64,000 bases of DNA, taken from the NCBI GenBank assembly GCA_037783545.1, contig JBBELK010000062.1, positions 310,001 to 374,000 of the forward strand, read 5' to 3'. Below are positions 45,459 through 62,072 of this stretch, piece after piece. Each line of letters begins with the position of its first letter. Within the stretch, counting starts at the first letter, position 1. The stretch comes from Henricia sp. BOLD:AAB3569. Lineage: Eukaryota; Echinodermata; Asteroidea; Spinulosida; Echinasteridae. Under the pieces are notes generated by a model, which had not been told where the DNA came from, did not search any database, and was given only the letters and a program-made list of their open reading frames with translations. The translations under genes and the position numbers were made by a program.

Positions 45459-46129
45459 ACCACAACCTTCAAAAAGAGATATTTCGTTGAAGCCGTTTAC
45501 TTAGCTTTTACTTGGGATACATTGGGATTAAGTTGGGATAAATTAAAGTACAACATACAACTCCGGTGCAGTTATAAGAGGCATGTGCTTTGGGAAAAAT
45601 TAATCCGTGTAAATTGGGCATTTGGGTGCCAAACTGTTAAATCTGTTAGTAGAGAAAATGGTACTGAAGCAAGATCCTAGCCTGCGCGCACGCAATCTTA
45701 AGAATCTGCGGTGAACACGGGCGAAAGTTGCCCCAGTTAGACTTTGGGTGGAAGGATAAATGTGGGGCGTGACCGCAGCATGCAAGTAACTGTAGGGGCG
45801 TTCAAGATGCTCACACCGTGTAACAGGGGGTTTGCAACACCGGGGGAATCCCCAGAAGGTGCGAAACAAACGACACATGGTTTCGCATTGAATTATAAGA
45901 ACACCGCTAAAAAATTAAGCCGGCGCCACGCAAAAATAGTTGCCTTAAAGTACCGCAATAAACTTTGTCAATGCCCACAGACATCTAATTATTAAGCCCT
46001 ATTCCCTATGATTCTGTGTCATAAACCTGTGTTTTTCTTCGCACTCACGTCACGATTCCAAACTGTATGCCAGGTTTTACTAGGTGACGTCATTACACCG
46101 AGCTTTACACCACCGGCAAGCTCGGGTAG

Positions 46130-46205
46130 TCACTATGAGCAACTAACAATGGAAATTGGGCCCAATGGTTTGTGCCCAATTTCCATTGTTAGTTGCTCAC
46201 AGTGA
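46130..46205. repeat. Large spacer palindrome (unit 19/20)
   Basis: Same palindrome as 2396-2471. Confidence 0.92.
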
Positions 46206-46784
46206 GTGGTGGCTGCCACCTGCAGTGGGCAGACTCGTGTATTACGTGATGGCTAAACGAACGCTCGGGTGTAAGAACGCCCCTTGTATGAAGCGCGCCA
46301 CCACGGGTTTGGCGCGTAATTACGCTGGCCGGCCGGACTCGATTACACGAGCGTACACTGACATGTCCACGCCCAAGTACACGGAAACTAAATTTTGAGA
46401 AATAATCATAAGATGTTTTTTTTTTTTCGAATTGTTTGCATAGGTTGAGCGGGGCAGGGCTTATGTGACGACCGACTTGTAAATTATTTCCCACGTTGCT
46501 TTAGATTGGGCGCTTTTGGGCTACAAAAATGAACTGAAATGGACATGAATCATTATGGCTGACTCCAGGTTAACCTTTTGACGCTGGAAGACGTTTAATC
46601 ACGCCAGGATTTCCGCGTCGATGTAGCAGAGGACTTAAATTTTGGCTCTTCGTAATTAAATCTGAGCTCTTTGCACAATGAGCATAATATATAAAAGCAA
46701 AATAAATAAAATGTGTAAAAAGTCTGAAAATGATCAAGATAATTTATAAGGCAGACAATCAAATCTCTTTCTTGAAATTGTTGT

Positions 46785-46800
46785 GGCTCTGAAAAGAGCC
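46785..46800 (-). terminator. Histone 3' stem-loop of H2A (unit 20)
   Basis: Same hairpin as 621-636. Confidence 0.97.
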
Positions 46801-46827
46801 GTTTTTGGTTCGTTAGTAGGTCGACCC

Positions 46828-47493
<666 letters not shown>

Positions 47494-47862
47494 ATGGGAC
47501 CCAAACCAAGCGGAAAGGGATCTAAAAAGGCTGGCATGGCCAAGGGAGCACCCCGCACCGACAAAAAGAGAAAGCGGCGTAGAAAGGAGAGCTACGGTCT
47601 TTACATTTACAAAGTCATGAAACAGGTCCACCCTGACACCAGCATCTCCAGCCGTGCCATGGGCATCATGAACAGCTTCGTCAATGACATCTTTGAGCGC
47701 ATCGCAGCTGAGGGTTCCCGCCTGGCGCACTACAACAAAAAATCCACCATCTCCAGTCGGGAGGTGCAGACTGCCGTCCGTCTCCTACTACCTGGCGAGC
47801 TGGCCAAACACGCCGTTAGCGAAGGTACCAAGGCTGTCACCAAGTATACAACCTCAAAGTAG
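47494..47862 (+). CDS. H2B: Histone H2B (unit 20)
   Basis: Protein identical to unit 1; majority codons. Confidence 0.98.
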   Translation: MGPKPSGKGSKKAGMAKGAPRTDKKRKRRRKESYGLYIYKVMKQVHPDTSISSRAMGIMNSFVNDIFERIAAEGSRLAHYNKKSTISSREVQTAVRLLLPGELAKHAVSEGTKAVTKYTTSK

Positions 47863-47875
47863 AACATCACAAACC

Positions 47876-47891
47876 GGCTCTTTTCAGAGCC
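47876..47891 (+). terminator. Histone 3' stem-loop of H2B (unit 20)
   Basis: Same hairpin as 1712-1727. Confidence 0.97.
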
Positions 47892-48559
47892 ACCACAACC
47901 TTCAAAAAGAGATATTTCGTTGAAGCCGTTTACTTAGCTTTTACTTGGGATACATTGGGATTAAGTTGGGATAAATTAAAGTACAACATACAACTCCGGT
48001 GCAGTTATAAGAGGCATGTGTTTTGGGAAAAATTAATCCGTGTAAATTGGGCATTTGGGTGCCAAACTGTTAAATCTGTTAGAGAAAATGGTACTGAAGC
48101 AAGATCCTAGCCTGCGCGCACGCAATCTTAAGAATCTGCGGTGAACACGGGCGAAAGTTGCCCCAGTTAGACTTTGGGTGGAAGGATAAATGTGGGGCGT
48201 GACCGCAGCATGCAAGTAACTGTAGGGGCGTTCAAGATGCTCACACCGTGTAACAGGGGGTTTGCAACACCGGGGGAATCCCCAGAAGGTGCGAAACAAA
48301 CGACACATGGTTTCGCATTGAATTATAAGAACACCGCTAAAAAATTAAGCCGGCGCCACGCAAAAATAGTTGCCTTAAAGTACCGCAATAAACTTTGTCA
48401 ATGCCCACAGACATCTAATTATTAAGCCCTATTCCCTATGATTCTGTGTCATAAACCTGTGTTTTTCTTCGCACCCACGTCACGATTCCAAACTGTATGC
48501 CAGGTTTTACTAGGTGACGTCATTACACCGAGCTTTACACCACCGGCAAGCTCGGGTAG

Positions 48560-48635
48560 TCACTATGAGCAACTAACAATGGAAATTGGGCCCAATGGTT
48601 TGTGCCCAATTTCCATTGTTAGTTGCTCACAGTGA
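48560..48635. repeat. Large spacer palindrome (unit 20/21)
   Basis: Same palindrome as 2396-2471. Confidence 0.92.
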
Positions 48636-49214
48636 GTGGTGGCTGCCACCTGCAGTGGGCAGACTCGTGTATTACGTGATGGCTAAACGAACGCTCGGGT
48701 GTAAGAACGCCCCTTGTATGAAGCGCGCCACCACGGGTTTGGCGCGTAATTACGCTGGCCGGCCGGACTCGATTACACGAGCGTACACTGACATGTCCAC
48801 GCCCAAGTACACGGAAACTAAATTTTGAGAAATAATCATAAGATGTTTTTTTTTTTTCGAATTGTTTGCATAGGTTGAGCGGGGCAGGGCTTATGTGACG
48901 ACCGACTAGTAAATTATTTCCCACGTTGCTTTAGATTGGGCGCTTTTGGGCTACAAAAATGAACTGAAATGGACATGAATCATTATGGCTGACTCCAGGT
49001 TAACCTTTTGACGCTGGAAGACGTTTAATCACGCCAGGATTTCCGCGTCGATGTAGCAGAGGACTTAAATTTTGGCTCTTCGTAATTAAATCTGAGCTCT
49101 TTGCACAATGAGCATAATATATAAAAGCAAAATAAATAAAATGTGTAAAAAGTCTGAAAATGATCAAGATAATTTATAATGCAGACAATCAAATCTCTTT
49201 CTTGAAATTGTTGT

Positions 49215-49230
49215 GGCTCTGAAAAGAGCC
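49215..49230 (-). terminator. Histone 3' stem-loop of H2A (unit 21)
   Basis: Same hairpin as 621-636. Confidence 0.97.
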
Positions 49231-49257
49231 GTTTTTGGTTCGTTAGTAGGTCGACCC

Positions 49258-49923
<666 letters not shown>

Positions 49924-50292
49924 ATGGGACCCAAACCAAGCGGAAAGGGATCTAAAAAGGCTGGCATGGCCAAGGGAGCACCCCGCACCGACAAAAAGAG
50001 AAAGCGGCGTAGAAAGGAGAGCTACGGTCTTTACATTTACAAAGTCATGAAACAGGTCCACCCTGACACCAGCATCTCCAGCCGTGCCATGGGCATCATG
50101 AACAGCTTCGTCAATGACATCTTTGAGCGCATCGCAGCTGAGGGTTCCCGCCTGGCGCACTACAACAACAAATCCACCATCTCCAGTCGGGAGGTGCAGA
50201 CTGCCGTCCGTCTCCTACTACCTGGCGAGCTGGCCAAACACGCCGTTAGCGAAGGTACCAAGGCTGTCACCAAGTATACAACCTCAAAGTAG
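49924..50292 (+). CDS. H2B: Histone H2B, Lys-to-Asn variant (unit 21)
   Basis: One missense change at 50169 (AAA to AAC) makes HYNNKST from HYNKKST. The residue is 82 counting Met and aligns with human H2B Lys85, at the start of loop L2, which touches the DNA backbone. Loss of a positive charge there is predicted to weaken a DNA contact slightly; the rest is identical to unit 1. Five other private changes in this unit make a real old copy more likely than a lone sequencing error. Confidence 0.95.
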   Translation: MGPKPSGKGSKKAGMAKGAPRTDKKRKRRRKESYGLYIYKVMKQVHPDTSISSRAMGIMNSFVNDIFERIAAEGSRLAHYNNKSTISSREVQTAVRLLLPGELAKHAVSEGTKAVTKYTTSK

Positions 50293-50305
50293 AACATCAC
50301 AAACC

Positions 50306-50321
50306 GGCTCTTTTCAGAGCC
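50306..50321 (+). terminator. Histone 3' stem-loop of H2B (unit 21)
   Basis: Same hairpin as 1712-1727. Confidence 0.97.
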
Positions 50322-50989
50322 ACCACAACCTTCAAAAAGAGATATTTCGTTGAAGCCGTTTACTTAGCTTTTACTTGGGATACATTGGGATTAAGTTGGG
50401 ATAAATTAAAGTACAACATACAACTCCGGTGCAGTTATAAGAGGCATGTGTTTTGGGAAAAATTAATCCGTGTAAATTGGGCATTTGGGTGCCAAACTGT
50501 TAAATCTGTCAGAGAAAATGGTACTGAAGCAAGATCCTAGCCTGCGCGCACGCAATCTTAAGAATCTGCGGTGAACACGGGCGAAAGTTGCCCCAGTTAG
50601 ACTTTGGGTAGAAGGATAAATGTGGGGCGTGACCGCAGCATGCAAGTAACTGTAGGGGCGTTCAAGATGCTCACACCGTGTAACAGGGGGTTTGCAACAC
50701 CGGGGGAATCCCCAGAAGGTGCGAAACAAACGACACATGGTTTCGGATTGAATTATAAGAACACCGCTAAAAAATTAAGCCGGCGCCACGCAAAAATAGT
50801 TGCCTTAAAGTACCGCAATAAACTTTGTCAATGCCCACAGACATCTAATTATTAAGCCCTATTCCCTATGATTCTGTGTCATAAACCTGTGTTTTTCTTC
50901 GCACTCACGTCACGATTCCAAACTGTATGCCAGGTTTTACTAGGTGACGTCATTACACCGAGCTTTACACCACCGGCAAGCTCGGGTAG

Positions 50990-51065
50990 TCACTATGAGC
51001 AACTAACAATGGAAATTGGGCCCAATGGTTTGTGCCCAATTTCCATTGTTAGTTGCTCACAGTGA
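50990..51065. repeat. Large spacer palindrome (unit 21/22)
   Basis: Same palindrome as 2396-2471, intact even after the most diverged unit. Confidence 0.92.
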
Positions 51066-51644
51066 GTGGTGGCTGCCACCTGCAGTGGGCAGACTCGTGT
51101 ATTACGTGATGGCTAAACGAACGCTCGGGTGTAAGAACGCCCCTTGTATGAAGCGCGCCACCACGGGTTTGGCGCGTAATTACGCTGGCCGGCCGGACTC
51201 GATTACACGAGCGTACACTGACATGTCCACGCCCAAGTACACGGAAACTAAATTTTGAGAAATAATCATAAGATGTTTTTTTTTTTTCGAATTGTTTGCA
51301 TAGGTTGAGCGGGGCAGGGCTTATGTGACGACCGACTTGTAAATTATTTCCCACGTTGCTTTAGATTGGGCGCTTTTGGGCTACAAAAATGAACTGAAAT
51401 GGACATGAATCATTATGGCTGACTCCAGGTTAACCTTTTGACGCTGGAAGACGTTTAATCACGCCAGGATTTCCGCGTCGATGTAGCAGAGGACTTAAAT
51501 TTTGGCTCTTCGTAATTAAATCTGAGCTCTTTGCACAATGAGCATAATATATAAAAGCAAAATGAATAAAATGTGTAAAAAGTCTGAAAATTATCAAGAT
51601 AATTTATAAGGCAGACAATCAAATCTCTTTCTTGAAATTGTTGT

Positions 51645-51660
51645 GGCTCTGAAAAGAGCC
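51645..51660 (-). terminator. Histone 3' stem-loop of H2A (unit 22)
   Basis: Same hairpin as 621-636. Confidence 0.97.
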
Positions 51661-51687
51661 GTTTTTGGTTCGTTAGTAGGTCGACCC

Positions 51688-52353
<666 letters not shown>

Positions 52354-52722
52354 ATGGGACCCAAACCAAGCGGAAAGGGATCTAAAAAGGCTGGCATGGC
52401 CAAGGGAGCACCCCGCACCGACAAAAAGAGAAAGCGGCGTAGAAAGGAGAGCTACGGTCTTTACATTTACAAAGTCATGAAACAGGTCCACCCTGACACC
52501 AGCATCTCCAGCCGTGCCATGGGCATCATGAACAGCTTCGTCAATGACATCTTTGAGCGCATCGCAGCTGAGGGTTCCCGCCTGGCGCACTACAACAAAA
52601 AATCCACCATCTCCAGTCGGGAGGTGCAGACTGCCGTCCGTCTCCTACTACCTGGCGAGCTGGCCAAACACGCCGTTAGCGAAGGTACCAAGGCTGTCAC
52701 CAAGTATACAACCTCAAAGTAG
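52354..52722 (+). CDS. H2B: Histone H2B (unit 22)
   Basis: Protein identical to unit 1; majority codons. Confidence 0.98.
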   Translation: MGPKPSGKGSKKAGMAKGAPRTDKKRKRRRKESYGLYIYKVMKQVHPDTSISSRAMGIMNSFVNDIFERIAAEGSRLAHYNKKSTISSREVQTAVRLLLPGELAKHAVSEGTKAVTKYTTSK

Positions 52723-52735
52723 AACATCACAAACC

Positions 52736-52751
52736 GGCTCTTTTCAGAGCC
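52736..52751 (+). terminator. Histone 3' stem-loop of H2B (unit 22)
   Basis: Same hairpin as 1712-1727. Confidence 0.97.
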
Positions 52752-53419
52752 ACCACAACCTTCAAAAAGAGATATTTCGTTGAAGCCGTTTACTTAGCTT
52801 TTACTTGGGATACATTGGGATTAAGTTGGGATAAATTAAAGTACAACATACAACTCCGGTGCAGTTATAAGAGGCATGTGTTTTGGGAAAAATTAATCCG
52901 TGTAAATTGGGCATTTGGGTGCCAAACTGTTAAATCTGTTAGAGAAAATGGTACTGAAGCAAGATCCTAGCCTGCGCGCACGCAATCTTAAGAATCTGCG
53001 GTGAACACGGGCGAAAGTTGCCCCAGTTAGACTTTGGGTGGAAGGATAAATGTGGGGCGTGACCGCAGCATGCAAGTAACTGTAGGGGCGTTCAAGATGC
53101 TCACACCGTGTAACAGGGGGTTTGCAACACCGGGGGAATCCCCAGAAGGTGCGAAACAAACGACACATGGTTTCGCATTGAATTATAAGAACACCGCTAA
53201 AAAAGTAAGCCGGCGCCACGCAAAAATAGTTGCCTTAAAGTACCGCAATAAACTTTGTCAATGCCCACAGACATCTAATTATTAAGCCCTATTCCCTATG
53301 ATTCTGTGTCATAAACCTGTGTTTTTCTTCGCACTCACGTCACGATTCCAAACTGTATGCCAGGTTTTACTAGGTGACGTCATTACACCGAGCTTTACAC
53401 CACCGGCAAGCTCGGGTAG

Positions 53420-53495
53420 TCACTATGAGCAACTAACAATGGAAATTGGGCCCAATGGTTTGTGCCCAATTTCCATTGTTAGTTGCTCACAGTGA
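53420..53495. repeat. Large spacer palindrome (unit 22/23)
   Basis: Same palindrome as 2396-2471. Confidence 0.92.
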
Positions 53496-54073
53496 GTGGT
53501 GGCTGCCACCTGCAGTGGGCAGACTCGTGTATTACGTGATGGCTAAACGAACGCTCGGGTGTAAGAACGCCCCTTGTATGAAGCGCGCCACCACGGGTTT
53601 GGCGCGTAATTACGCTGGCCGGCCGGACTCGATTACACGAGCGTACACTGACATGTCCACGCCCAAGTACACGGAAACTAAATTTTGAGAAATAATCATA
53701 AGATTTTTTTTTTTTCCGAATTGTTTGCATAGGTTGAGCGGGGCAGGGCTTATGTGACGACCGACTTGTAAATTATTTCCCACGTTGCTTTAGATTGGGC
53801 GCTTTTGGGCTACAAAAATGAACTGAAATGGACATGAATCATTATGGCTGACTCCAGGTTAACCTTTTGACGCTGGAAGACGTTTAATCACGCCAGGATT
53901 TCCGCGTCGATGTAGCAGAGGACTTAAATTTTGGCTCTTCGTAATTAAATCTGAGCTCTTTGCACAATGAGCATAATATATAAAAGCAAAATAAATAAAA
54001 TGTGTAAAAAGTCTGAAAATGATCAAGATAATTTATAAGGCAGACAATCAAATCTCTTTCTTGAAATTGTTGT

Positions 54074-54089
54074 GGCTCTGAAAAGAGCC
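54074..54089 (-). terminator. Histone 3' stem-loop of H2A (unit 23)
   Basis: Same hairpin as 621-636. Confidence 0.97.
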
Positions 54090-54116
54090 GTTTTTGGTTC
54101 GTTAGTAGGTCGACCC

Positions 54117-54782
<666 letters not shown>

Positions 54783-55151
54783 ATGGGACCCAAACCAAGC
54801 GGAAAGGGATCTAAAAAGGCTGGCATGGCCAAGGGAGCACCCCGCACCGACAAAAAGAGAAAGCGGCGTAGAAAGGAGAGCTACGGTCTTTACATTTACA
54901 AAGTCATGAAACAGGTCCACCCTGACACCAGCATCTCCAGCCGTGCCATGGGCATCATGAACAGCTTCGTCAATGACATCTTTGAGCGCATCGCAGCTGA
55001 GGGTTCCCGCCTGGCGCACTACAACAAAAAATCCACCATCTCCAGTCGGGAGGTGCAGACTGCCGTCCGTCTCCTACTACCTGGCGAGCTGGCCAAACAC
55101 GCCGTTAGCGAAGGTACCAAGGCTGTCACCAAGTATACAACCTCAAAGTAG
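54783..55151 (+). CDS. H2B: Histone H2B (unit 23)
   Basis: Protein identical to unit 1; majority codons. Confidence 0.98.
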   Translation: MGPKPSGKGSKKAGMAKGAPRTDKKRKRRRKESYGLYIYKVMKQVHPDTSISSRAMGIMNSFVNDIFERIAAEGSRLAHYNKKSTISSREVQTAVRLLLPGELAKHAVSEGTKAVTKYTTSK

Positions 55152-55164
55152 AACATCACAAACC

Positions 55165-55180
55165 GGCTCTTTTCAGAGCC
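55165..55180 (+). terminator. Histone 3' stem-loop of H2B (unit 23)
   Basis: Same hairpin as 1712-1727. Confidence 0.97.
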
Positions 55181-55848
55181 ACCACAACCTTCAAAAAGAG
55201 ATATTTCGTTGAAGCCGTTTACTTAGCTTTTACTTGGGATACATTGGGATTAAGTTGGGATAAATTAAAGTACAACATACAACTCCGGTGCAGTTATAAG
55301 AGGCATGTGTTTTGGGAAAAATTAATCCGTGTAAATTGGGCATTTGGGTGCCAAACTGTTAAATCTGTTAGAGAAAATGGTACTGAAGCAAGATCCTAGC
55401 CTGCGCGCACGCAATCTTAAGAATCTGCGGTGAACACGGGCGAAAGTTGCCCCAGTTAGACTTTGGGTGGAAGGATAAATGTGGGGCGTGACCGCAGCAT
55501 GCAAGTAACTGTAGGGGCGTTCAAGATGCTCACACCGTGTAACAGGGGGTTTGCAACACCGGGGGAATCCCCAGAAGGTGCGAAACAAACGACACATGGT
55601 TTCGCATTGAATTATAAGAACACCGCTAAAAAATTAAGCCGGCGCCACGCAAAAATAGTTGCCTTAAAGTACCGCAATAAACTTTGTCAATGCCCACAGA
55701 CATCTAATTATTAAGCCCTATTCCCTATGATTCTGTGTCATAAACCTGTGTTTTTCTTCGCACTCACGTCACGATTCCAAACTGTATGCCAGGTTTTACT
55801 AGGTGACGTCATTACACCGAGCTTTACACCACCGGCAAGCTCGGGTAG

Positions 55849-55924
55849 TCACTATGAGCAACTAACAATGGAAATTGGGCCCAATGGTTTGTGCCCAATT
55901 TCCATTGTTAGTTGCTCACAGTGA
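55849..55924. repeat. Large spacer palindrome (unit 23/24)
   Basis: Same palindrome as 2396-2471. Confidence 0.92.
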
Positions 55925-56503
55925 GTGGTGGCTGCCACCTGCAGTGGGCAGACTCGTGTATTACGTGATGGCTAAACGAACGCTCGGGTGTAAGAACGCC
56001 CCTTGTATGAAGCGCGCCACCACGGGTTTGGCGCGTAATTACGCTGGCCGGCCGGACTCGATTACACGAGCGTACACTGACATGTCCACGCCCAAGTACA
56101 CGGAAACTAAATTTTGAGAAATAATCATAAGATGTTTTTTTTTTTTCGAATTGTTTGCATAGGTTGAGCGGGGCAGGGCTTATGTGACGACCGACTTGTA
56201 AATTATTTCCCACGTTGCTTTAGATTGGGCGCTTTTGGGCTACAAAAATGAACTGAAATGGACATGAATCATTATGGCTGACTCCAGGTTAACCTTTTGA
56301 CGCTGGAAGACGTTTAATCACGCCAGGATTTCCGCGTCGATGTAGCAGAGGACTTAAATTTTGGCTCTTCGTAATTAAATCTGAGCTCTTTGCACAATGA
56401 GCATAATATATAAAAGCAAAATAAATAAAATGTGTAAAAAGTCTGAAAATGATCAAGATAATTTATAAGGCAGACAATCAAATCTCTTTCTTGAAATTGT
56501 TGT

Positions 56504-56519
56504 GGCTCTGAAAAGAGCC
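56504..56519 (-). terminator. Histone 3' stem-loop of H2A (unit 24)
   Basis: Same hairpin as 621-636. Confidence 0.97.
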
Positions 56520-56546
56520 GTTTTTGGTTCGTTAGTAGGTCGACCC

Positions 56547-56927
56547 TTATTTTTTAGCAGCACCGGTGGTCTTCTTGGGTAGCAGAACGGCTTGAATGTT
56601 GGGCGGGACACCGCCTTGAGCGATGGTCACTCCACTCAGAAGCTTGTTCAACTCCTCGTCGTTGCGGATGGCCAACTGTAGGTGCCGCGGGTTGATTCTT
56701 GTTTTCTTGTTGTCTCGAGCTGCGTTGCCTGCCAACTCGATAATTTCTGCTGCCAAGTATTCCATAACGGCAGCCAAGTACACTGGCGCACCGGCCCCGA
56801 CACGTTCGCCATAGTTGCCTTTGCGGAGGAAACGGTGAACACGACCCACAGGGAACTGCAGTCCAGCCCGGGCGGATCGGCTCTTAGCCTTGGCGCGTAC
56901 TTTTCCTCCCTTGCCTCGTCCAGACAT
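56547..56927 (-). CDS. H2A: Histone H2A, Leu-to-Pro variant (unit 24)
   Basis: One missense change at 56605 (CTG to CCG) makes GGVPPNIQ from GGVLPNIQ, residue 108 counting Met (human Leu108). This is in the C-terminal docking segment that holds the H2A-H2B dimer to H3-H4. Pro beside Pro in this strand is likely to disturb that contact. The rest is identical to unit 1. A sequencing error cannot be excluded. Confidence 0.95.
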   Translation of the reverse strand: MSGRGKGGKVRAKAKSRSARAGLQFPVGRVHRFLRKGNYGERVGAGAPVYLAAVMEYLAAEIIELAGNAARDNKKTRINPRHLQLAIRNDEELNKLLSGVTIAQGGVPPNIQAVLLPKKTTGAAKK

Positions 56928-57212
56928 GATGTAACTTTTGCACGGCTAATTTTCTTTGAGAAAGCGAATACCCCGACACGGTTGAACTACGCCTATTTGT
57001 AGCGTTTCCGGGATTTCGTCAATTGTCCAATCAGATCGTAACCCGTGCCATCACCCGATCAGCCAATAGAGAAAGCGCAGGAAATGCGCTAGTCGTGCGA
57101 ATGCCGCGGGTGAATGCCTTTGTGGAGCTACCATTTGCATGAAGAAAAACTATATGAGTCGGCACTCTGCTGGTGTCATGGTACTCTGGTGATAAAGCCG
57201 AAAATCAAAAAC
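56928..57212. promoter_or_regulatory. Divergent H2A/H2B promoter (unit 24)
   Basis: Elements as in unit 1. Confidence 0.9.
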
Positions 57213-57581
57213 ATGGGACCCAAACCAAGCGGAAAGGGATCTAAAAAGGCTGGCATGGCCAAGGGAGCACCCCGCACCGACAAAAAGAGAAAGCGGCGTA
57301 GAAAGGAGAGCTACGGTCTTTACATTTACAAAGTCATGAAACAGGTCCACCCTGACACCAGCATCTCCAGCCGTGCCATGGGCATCATGAACAGCTTCGT
57401 CAATGACATCTTTGAGCGCATCGCAGCTGAGGGTTCCCGCCTGGCGCACTACAACAAAAAATCCACCATCTCCAGTCGGGAGGTGCAGACTGCCGTCCGT
57501 CTCCTACTACCTGGCGAGCTGGCCAAACACGCCGTTAGCGAAGGTACCAAGGCTGTCACCAAGTATACAACCTCAAAGTAG
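57213..57581 (+). CDS. H2B: Histone H2B (unit 24)
   Basis: Protein identical to unit 1; majority codons. Confidence 0.98.
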   Translation: MGPKPSGKGSKKAGMAKGAPRTDKKRKRRRKESYGLYIYKVMKQVHPDTSISSRAMGIMNSFVNDIFERIAAEGSRLAHYNKKSTISSREVQTAVRLLLPGELAKHAVSEGTKAVTKYTTSK

Positions 57582-57594
57582 AACATCACAAACC

Positions 57595-57610
57595 GGCTCT
57601 TTTCAGAGCC
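57595..57610 (+). terminator. Histone 3' stem-loop of H2B (unit 24)
   Basis: Same hairpin as 1712-1727. Confidence 0.97.
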
Positions 57611-58278
57611 ACCACAACCTTCAAAAAGAGATATTTCGTTGAAGCCGTTTACTTAGCTTTTACTTGGGATACATTGGGATTAAGTTGGGATAAATTAAAG
57701 TACAACATACAACTCCGGTGCAGTTATAAGAGGCATGTGTTTTGGGAAAAATTAATCCGTGTAAATTGGGCATTTGGGTGCCAAACTGTTAAATCTGTTA
57801 GAGAAAATGGTACTGAAGCAAGATCCTAGCCTGCGCGCACGCAATCTTAAGAATCTGCGGTGAACACGGGCGAAAGTTGCCCCAGTTAGACTTTGGGTGG
57901 AAGGATAAATGTGGGGCGTGACCGCAGCATGCAAGTAACTGTAGGGGCGTTCAAGATGCTCACACCGTGTAACAGGGGGTTTGCAACACCGGGGGAATCC
58001 CCAGAAGGTGCGAAACAAACGACACATGGTTTCGCATTGAATTATAAGAACACCGCTAAAAAATTAAGCCGGCGCCACGCAAAAATAGTTGCCTTAAAGT
58101 ACCGCAATAAACTTTGTCAATGCCCACAGACATCTAATTATTAAGCCCTATTCCCTATGATTCTGTGTCATAAACCTGTGTTTTTCTTCGCACTCACGTC
58201 ACGATTCCAAACTGTATGCCAGGTTTTACTAGGTGACGTCATTACACCGAGCTTTACACCACCGGCAAGCTCGGGTAG

Positions 58279-58354
58279 TCACTATGAGCAACTAACAATG
58301 GAAATTGGGCCCAATGGTTTGTGCCCAATTTCCATTGTTAGTTGCTCACAGTGA
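58279..58354. repeat. Large spacer palindrome (unit 24/25)
   Basis: Same palindrome as 2396-2471. Confidence 0.92.
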
Positions 58355-58933
58355 GTGGTGGCTGCCACCTGCAGTGGGCAGACTCGTGTATTACGTGATG
58401 GCTAAACGAACGCTCGGGTGTAAGAACGCCCCTTGTATGAAGCGCGCCACCACGGGTTTGGCGCGTAATTACGCTGGCCGGCCGGACTCGATTACACGAG
58501 CGTACACTGACATGTCCACGCCCAAGTACACGGAAACTAAATTTTGAGAAATAATCATAAGATGTTTTTTTTTTTTCGAATTGTTTGCATAGGTTGAGCG
58601 GGGCAGGGCTTATGTGACGACCGACTTGTAAATTATTTCCCACGTTGCTTTAGATTGGGCGCTTTTGGGCTACAAAAATGAACTGAAATGGACATGAATC
58701 ATTATGGCTGACTCCAGGTTAACCTTTTGACGCTGGAAGACGTTTAATCACGCCAGGATTTCCGCGTCGATGTAGCAGAGGACTTAAATTTTGGCTCTTC
58801 GTAATTAAATCTGAGCTCTTTGCACAATGAGCATAATATATAAAAGCAAAATGAATAAAATGTGTAAAAAGTCTGAAAATTATCAAGATAATTTATAAGG
58901 CAGACAATCAAATCTCTTTCTTGAAATTGTTGT

Positions 58934-58949
58934 GGCTCTGAAAAGAGCC
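58934..58949 (-). terminator. Histone 3' stem-loop of H2A (unit 25)
   Basis: Same hairpin as 621-636. Confidence 0.97.
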
Positions 58950-58976
58950 GTTTTTGGTTCGTTAGTAGGTCGACCC

Positions 58977-59642
<666 letters not shown>

Positions 59643-60011
59643 ATGGGACCCAAACCAAGCGGAAAGGGATCTAAAAAGGCTGGCATGGCCAAGGGAGCAC
59701 CCCGCACCGACAAAAAGAGAAAGCGGCGTAGAAAGGAGAGCTACGGTCTTTACATTTACAAAGTCATGAAACAGGTCCACCCTGACACCAGCATCTCCAG
59801 CCGTGCCATGGGCATCATGAACAGCTTCGTCAATGACATCTTTGAGCGCATCGCAGCTGAGGGTTCCCGCCTGGCGCACTACAACAAAAAATCCACCATC
59901 TCCAGTCGGGAGGTGCAGACTGCCGTCCGTCTCCTACTACCTGGCGAGCTGGCCAAACACGCCGTTAGCGAAGGTACCAAGGCTGTCACCAAGTATACAA
60001 CCTCAAAGTAG
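59643..60011 (+). CDS. H2B: Histone H2B (unit 25)
   Basis: Protein identical to unit 1; majority codons. Confidence 0.98.
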   Translation: MGPKPSGKGSKKAGMAKGAPRTDKKRKRRRKESYGLYIYKVMKQVHPDTSISSRAMGIMNSFVNDIFERIAAEGSRLAHYNKKSTISSREVQTAVRLLLPGELAKHAVSEGTKAVTKYTTSK

Positions 60012-60024
60012 AACATCACAAACC

Positions 60025-60040
60025 GGCTCTTTTCAGAGCC
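60025..60040 (+). terminator. Histone 3' stem-loop of H2B (unit 25)
   Basis: Same hairpin as 1712-1727. Confidence 0.97.
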
Positions 60041-60708
60041 ACCACAACCTTCAAAAAGAGATATTTCGTTGAAGCCGTTTACTTAGCTTTTACTTGGGAT
60101 ACATTGGGATTAAGTTGGGATAAATTAAAGTACAACATACAACTCCGGTGCAGTTATAAGAGGCATGTGTTTTGGGAAAAATTAATCCGTGTAAATTGGG
60201 CATTTGGGTGCCAAACTGTTAAATCTGTTAGAGAAAATGGTACTGAAGCAAGATCCTAGCCTGCGCGCACGCAATCTTAAGAATCTGCGGTGAACACGGG
60301 CGAAAGTTGCCCCAGTTAGACTTTGGGTGGAAGGATAAATGTGGGGCGTGACCGCAGCATGCAAGTAACTGTAGGGGCGTTCAAGATGCTCACACCGTGT
60401 AACAGGGGGTTTGCAACACCGGGGGAATCCCCAGAAGGTGCGAAACAAACGACACATGGTTTCGCATTGAATTATAAGAACACCGCTAAAAAATTAAGCC
60501 GGCGCCACGCAAAAATAGTTGCCTTAAAGTACCGCAATAAACTTTGTCAATGCCCACAGACATCTAATTATTAAGCCCTATTCCCTATGATTCTGTGTCA
60601 TAAACCTGTGTTTTTCTTCGCACTCACGTCACGATTCCAAACTGTATGCCAGGTTTTACTAGGTGACGTCATTACACCGAGCTTTACACCACCGGCAAGC
60701 TCGGGTAG

Positions 60709-60784
60709 TCACTATGAGCAACTAACAATGGAAATTGGGCCCAATGGTTTGTGCCCAATTTCCATTGTTAGTTGCTCACAGTGA
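60709..60784. repeat. Large spacer palindrome (unit 25/26)
   Basis: Same palindrome as 2396-2471. Confidence 0.92.
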
Positions 60785-61363
60785 GTGGTGGCTGCCACCT
60801 GCAGTGGGCAGACTCGTGTATTACGTGATGGCTAAACGAACGCTCGGGTGTAAGAACGCCCCTTGTATGAAGCGCGCCACCACGGGTTTGGCGCGTAATT
60901 ACGCTGGCCGGCCGGACTCGATTACACGAGCGTACACTGACATGTCCACGCCCAAGTACACGGAAACTAAATTTTGAGAAATAATCATAAGATGTTTTTT
61001 TTTTTTCGAATTGTTTGCATAGGTTGAGCGGGGCAGGGCTTATGTGACGACCGACTTGTAAATTATTTCCCACGTTGCTTTAGATTGGGCGCTTTTGGGC
61101 TACAAAAATGAACTGAAATGGACATGAATCATTATGGCTGACTCCAGGTTAACCTTTTGACGCTGGAAGACGTTTAATCACGCCAGGATTTCCGCGTCGA
61201 TGTAGCAGAGGACTTAAATTTTGGCTCTTCGTAATTAAATCTGAGCTCTTTGCACAATGAGCATAATATATAAAAGCAAAATGAATAAAATGTGTAAAAA
61301 GTCTGAAAATTATCAAGATAATTTATAAGGCAGACAATCAAATCTCTTTCTTGAAATTGTTGT

Positions 61364-61379
61364 GGCTCTGAAAAGAGCC
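61364..61379 (-). terminator. Histone 3' stem-loop of H2A (unit 26)
   Basis: Same hairpin as 621-636. Confidence 0.97.
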
Positions 61380-61406
61380 GTTTTTGGTTCGTTAGTAGGT
61401 CGACCC

Positions 61407-62072
<666 letters not shown>

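Larger units (their letters stand above)
55884..58313. repeat. Repeat unit 24
   Basis: 2,430 bp of majority sequence, except for an H2A Leu-to-Pro change at 56605. Confidence 0.97.
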
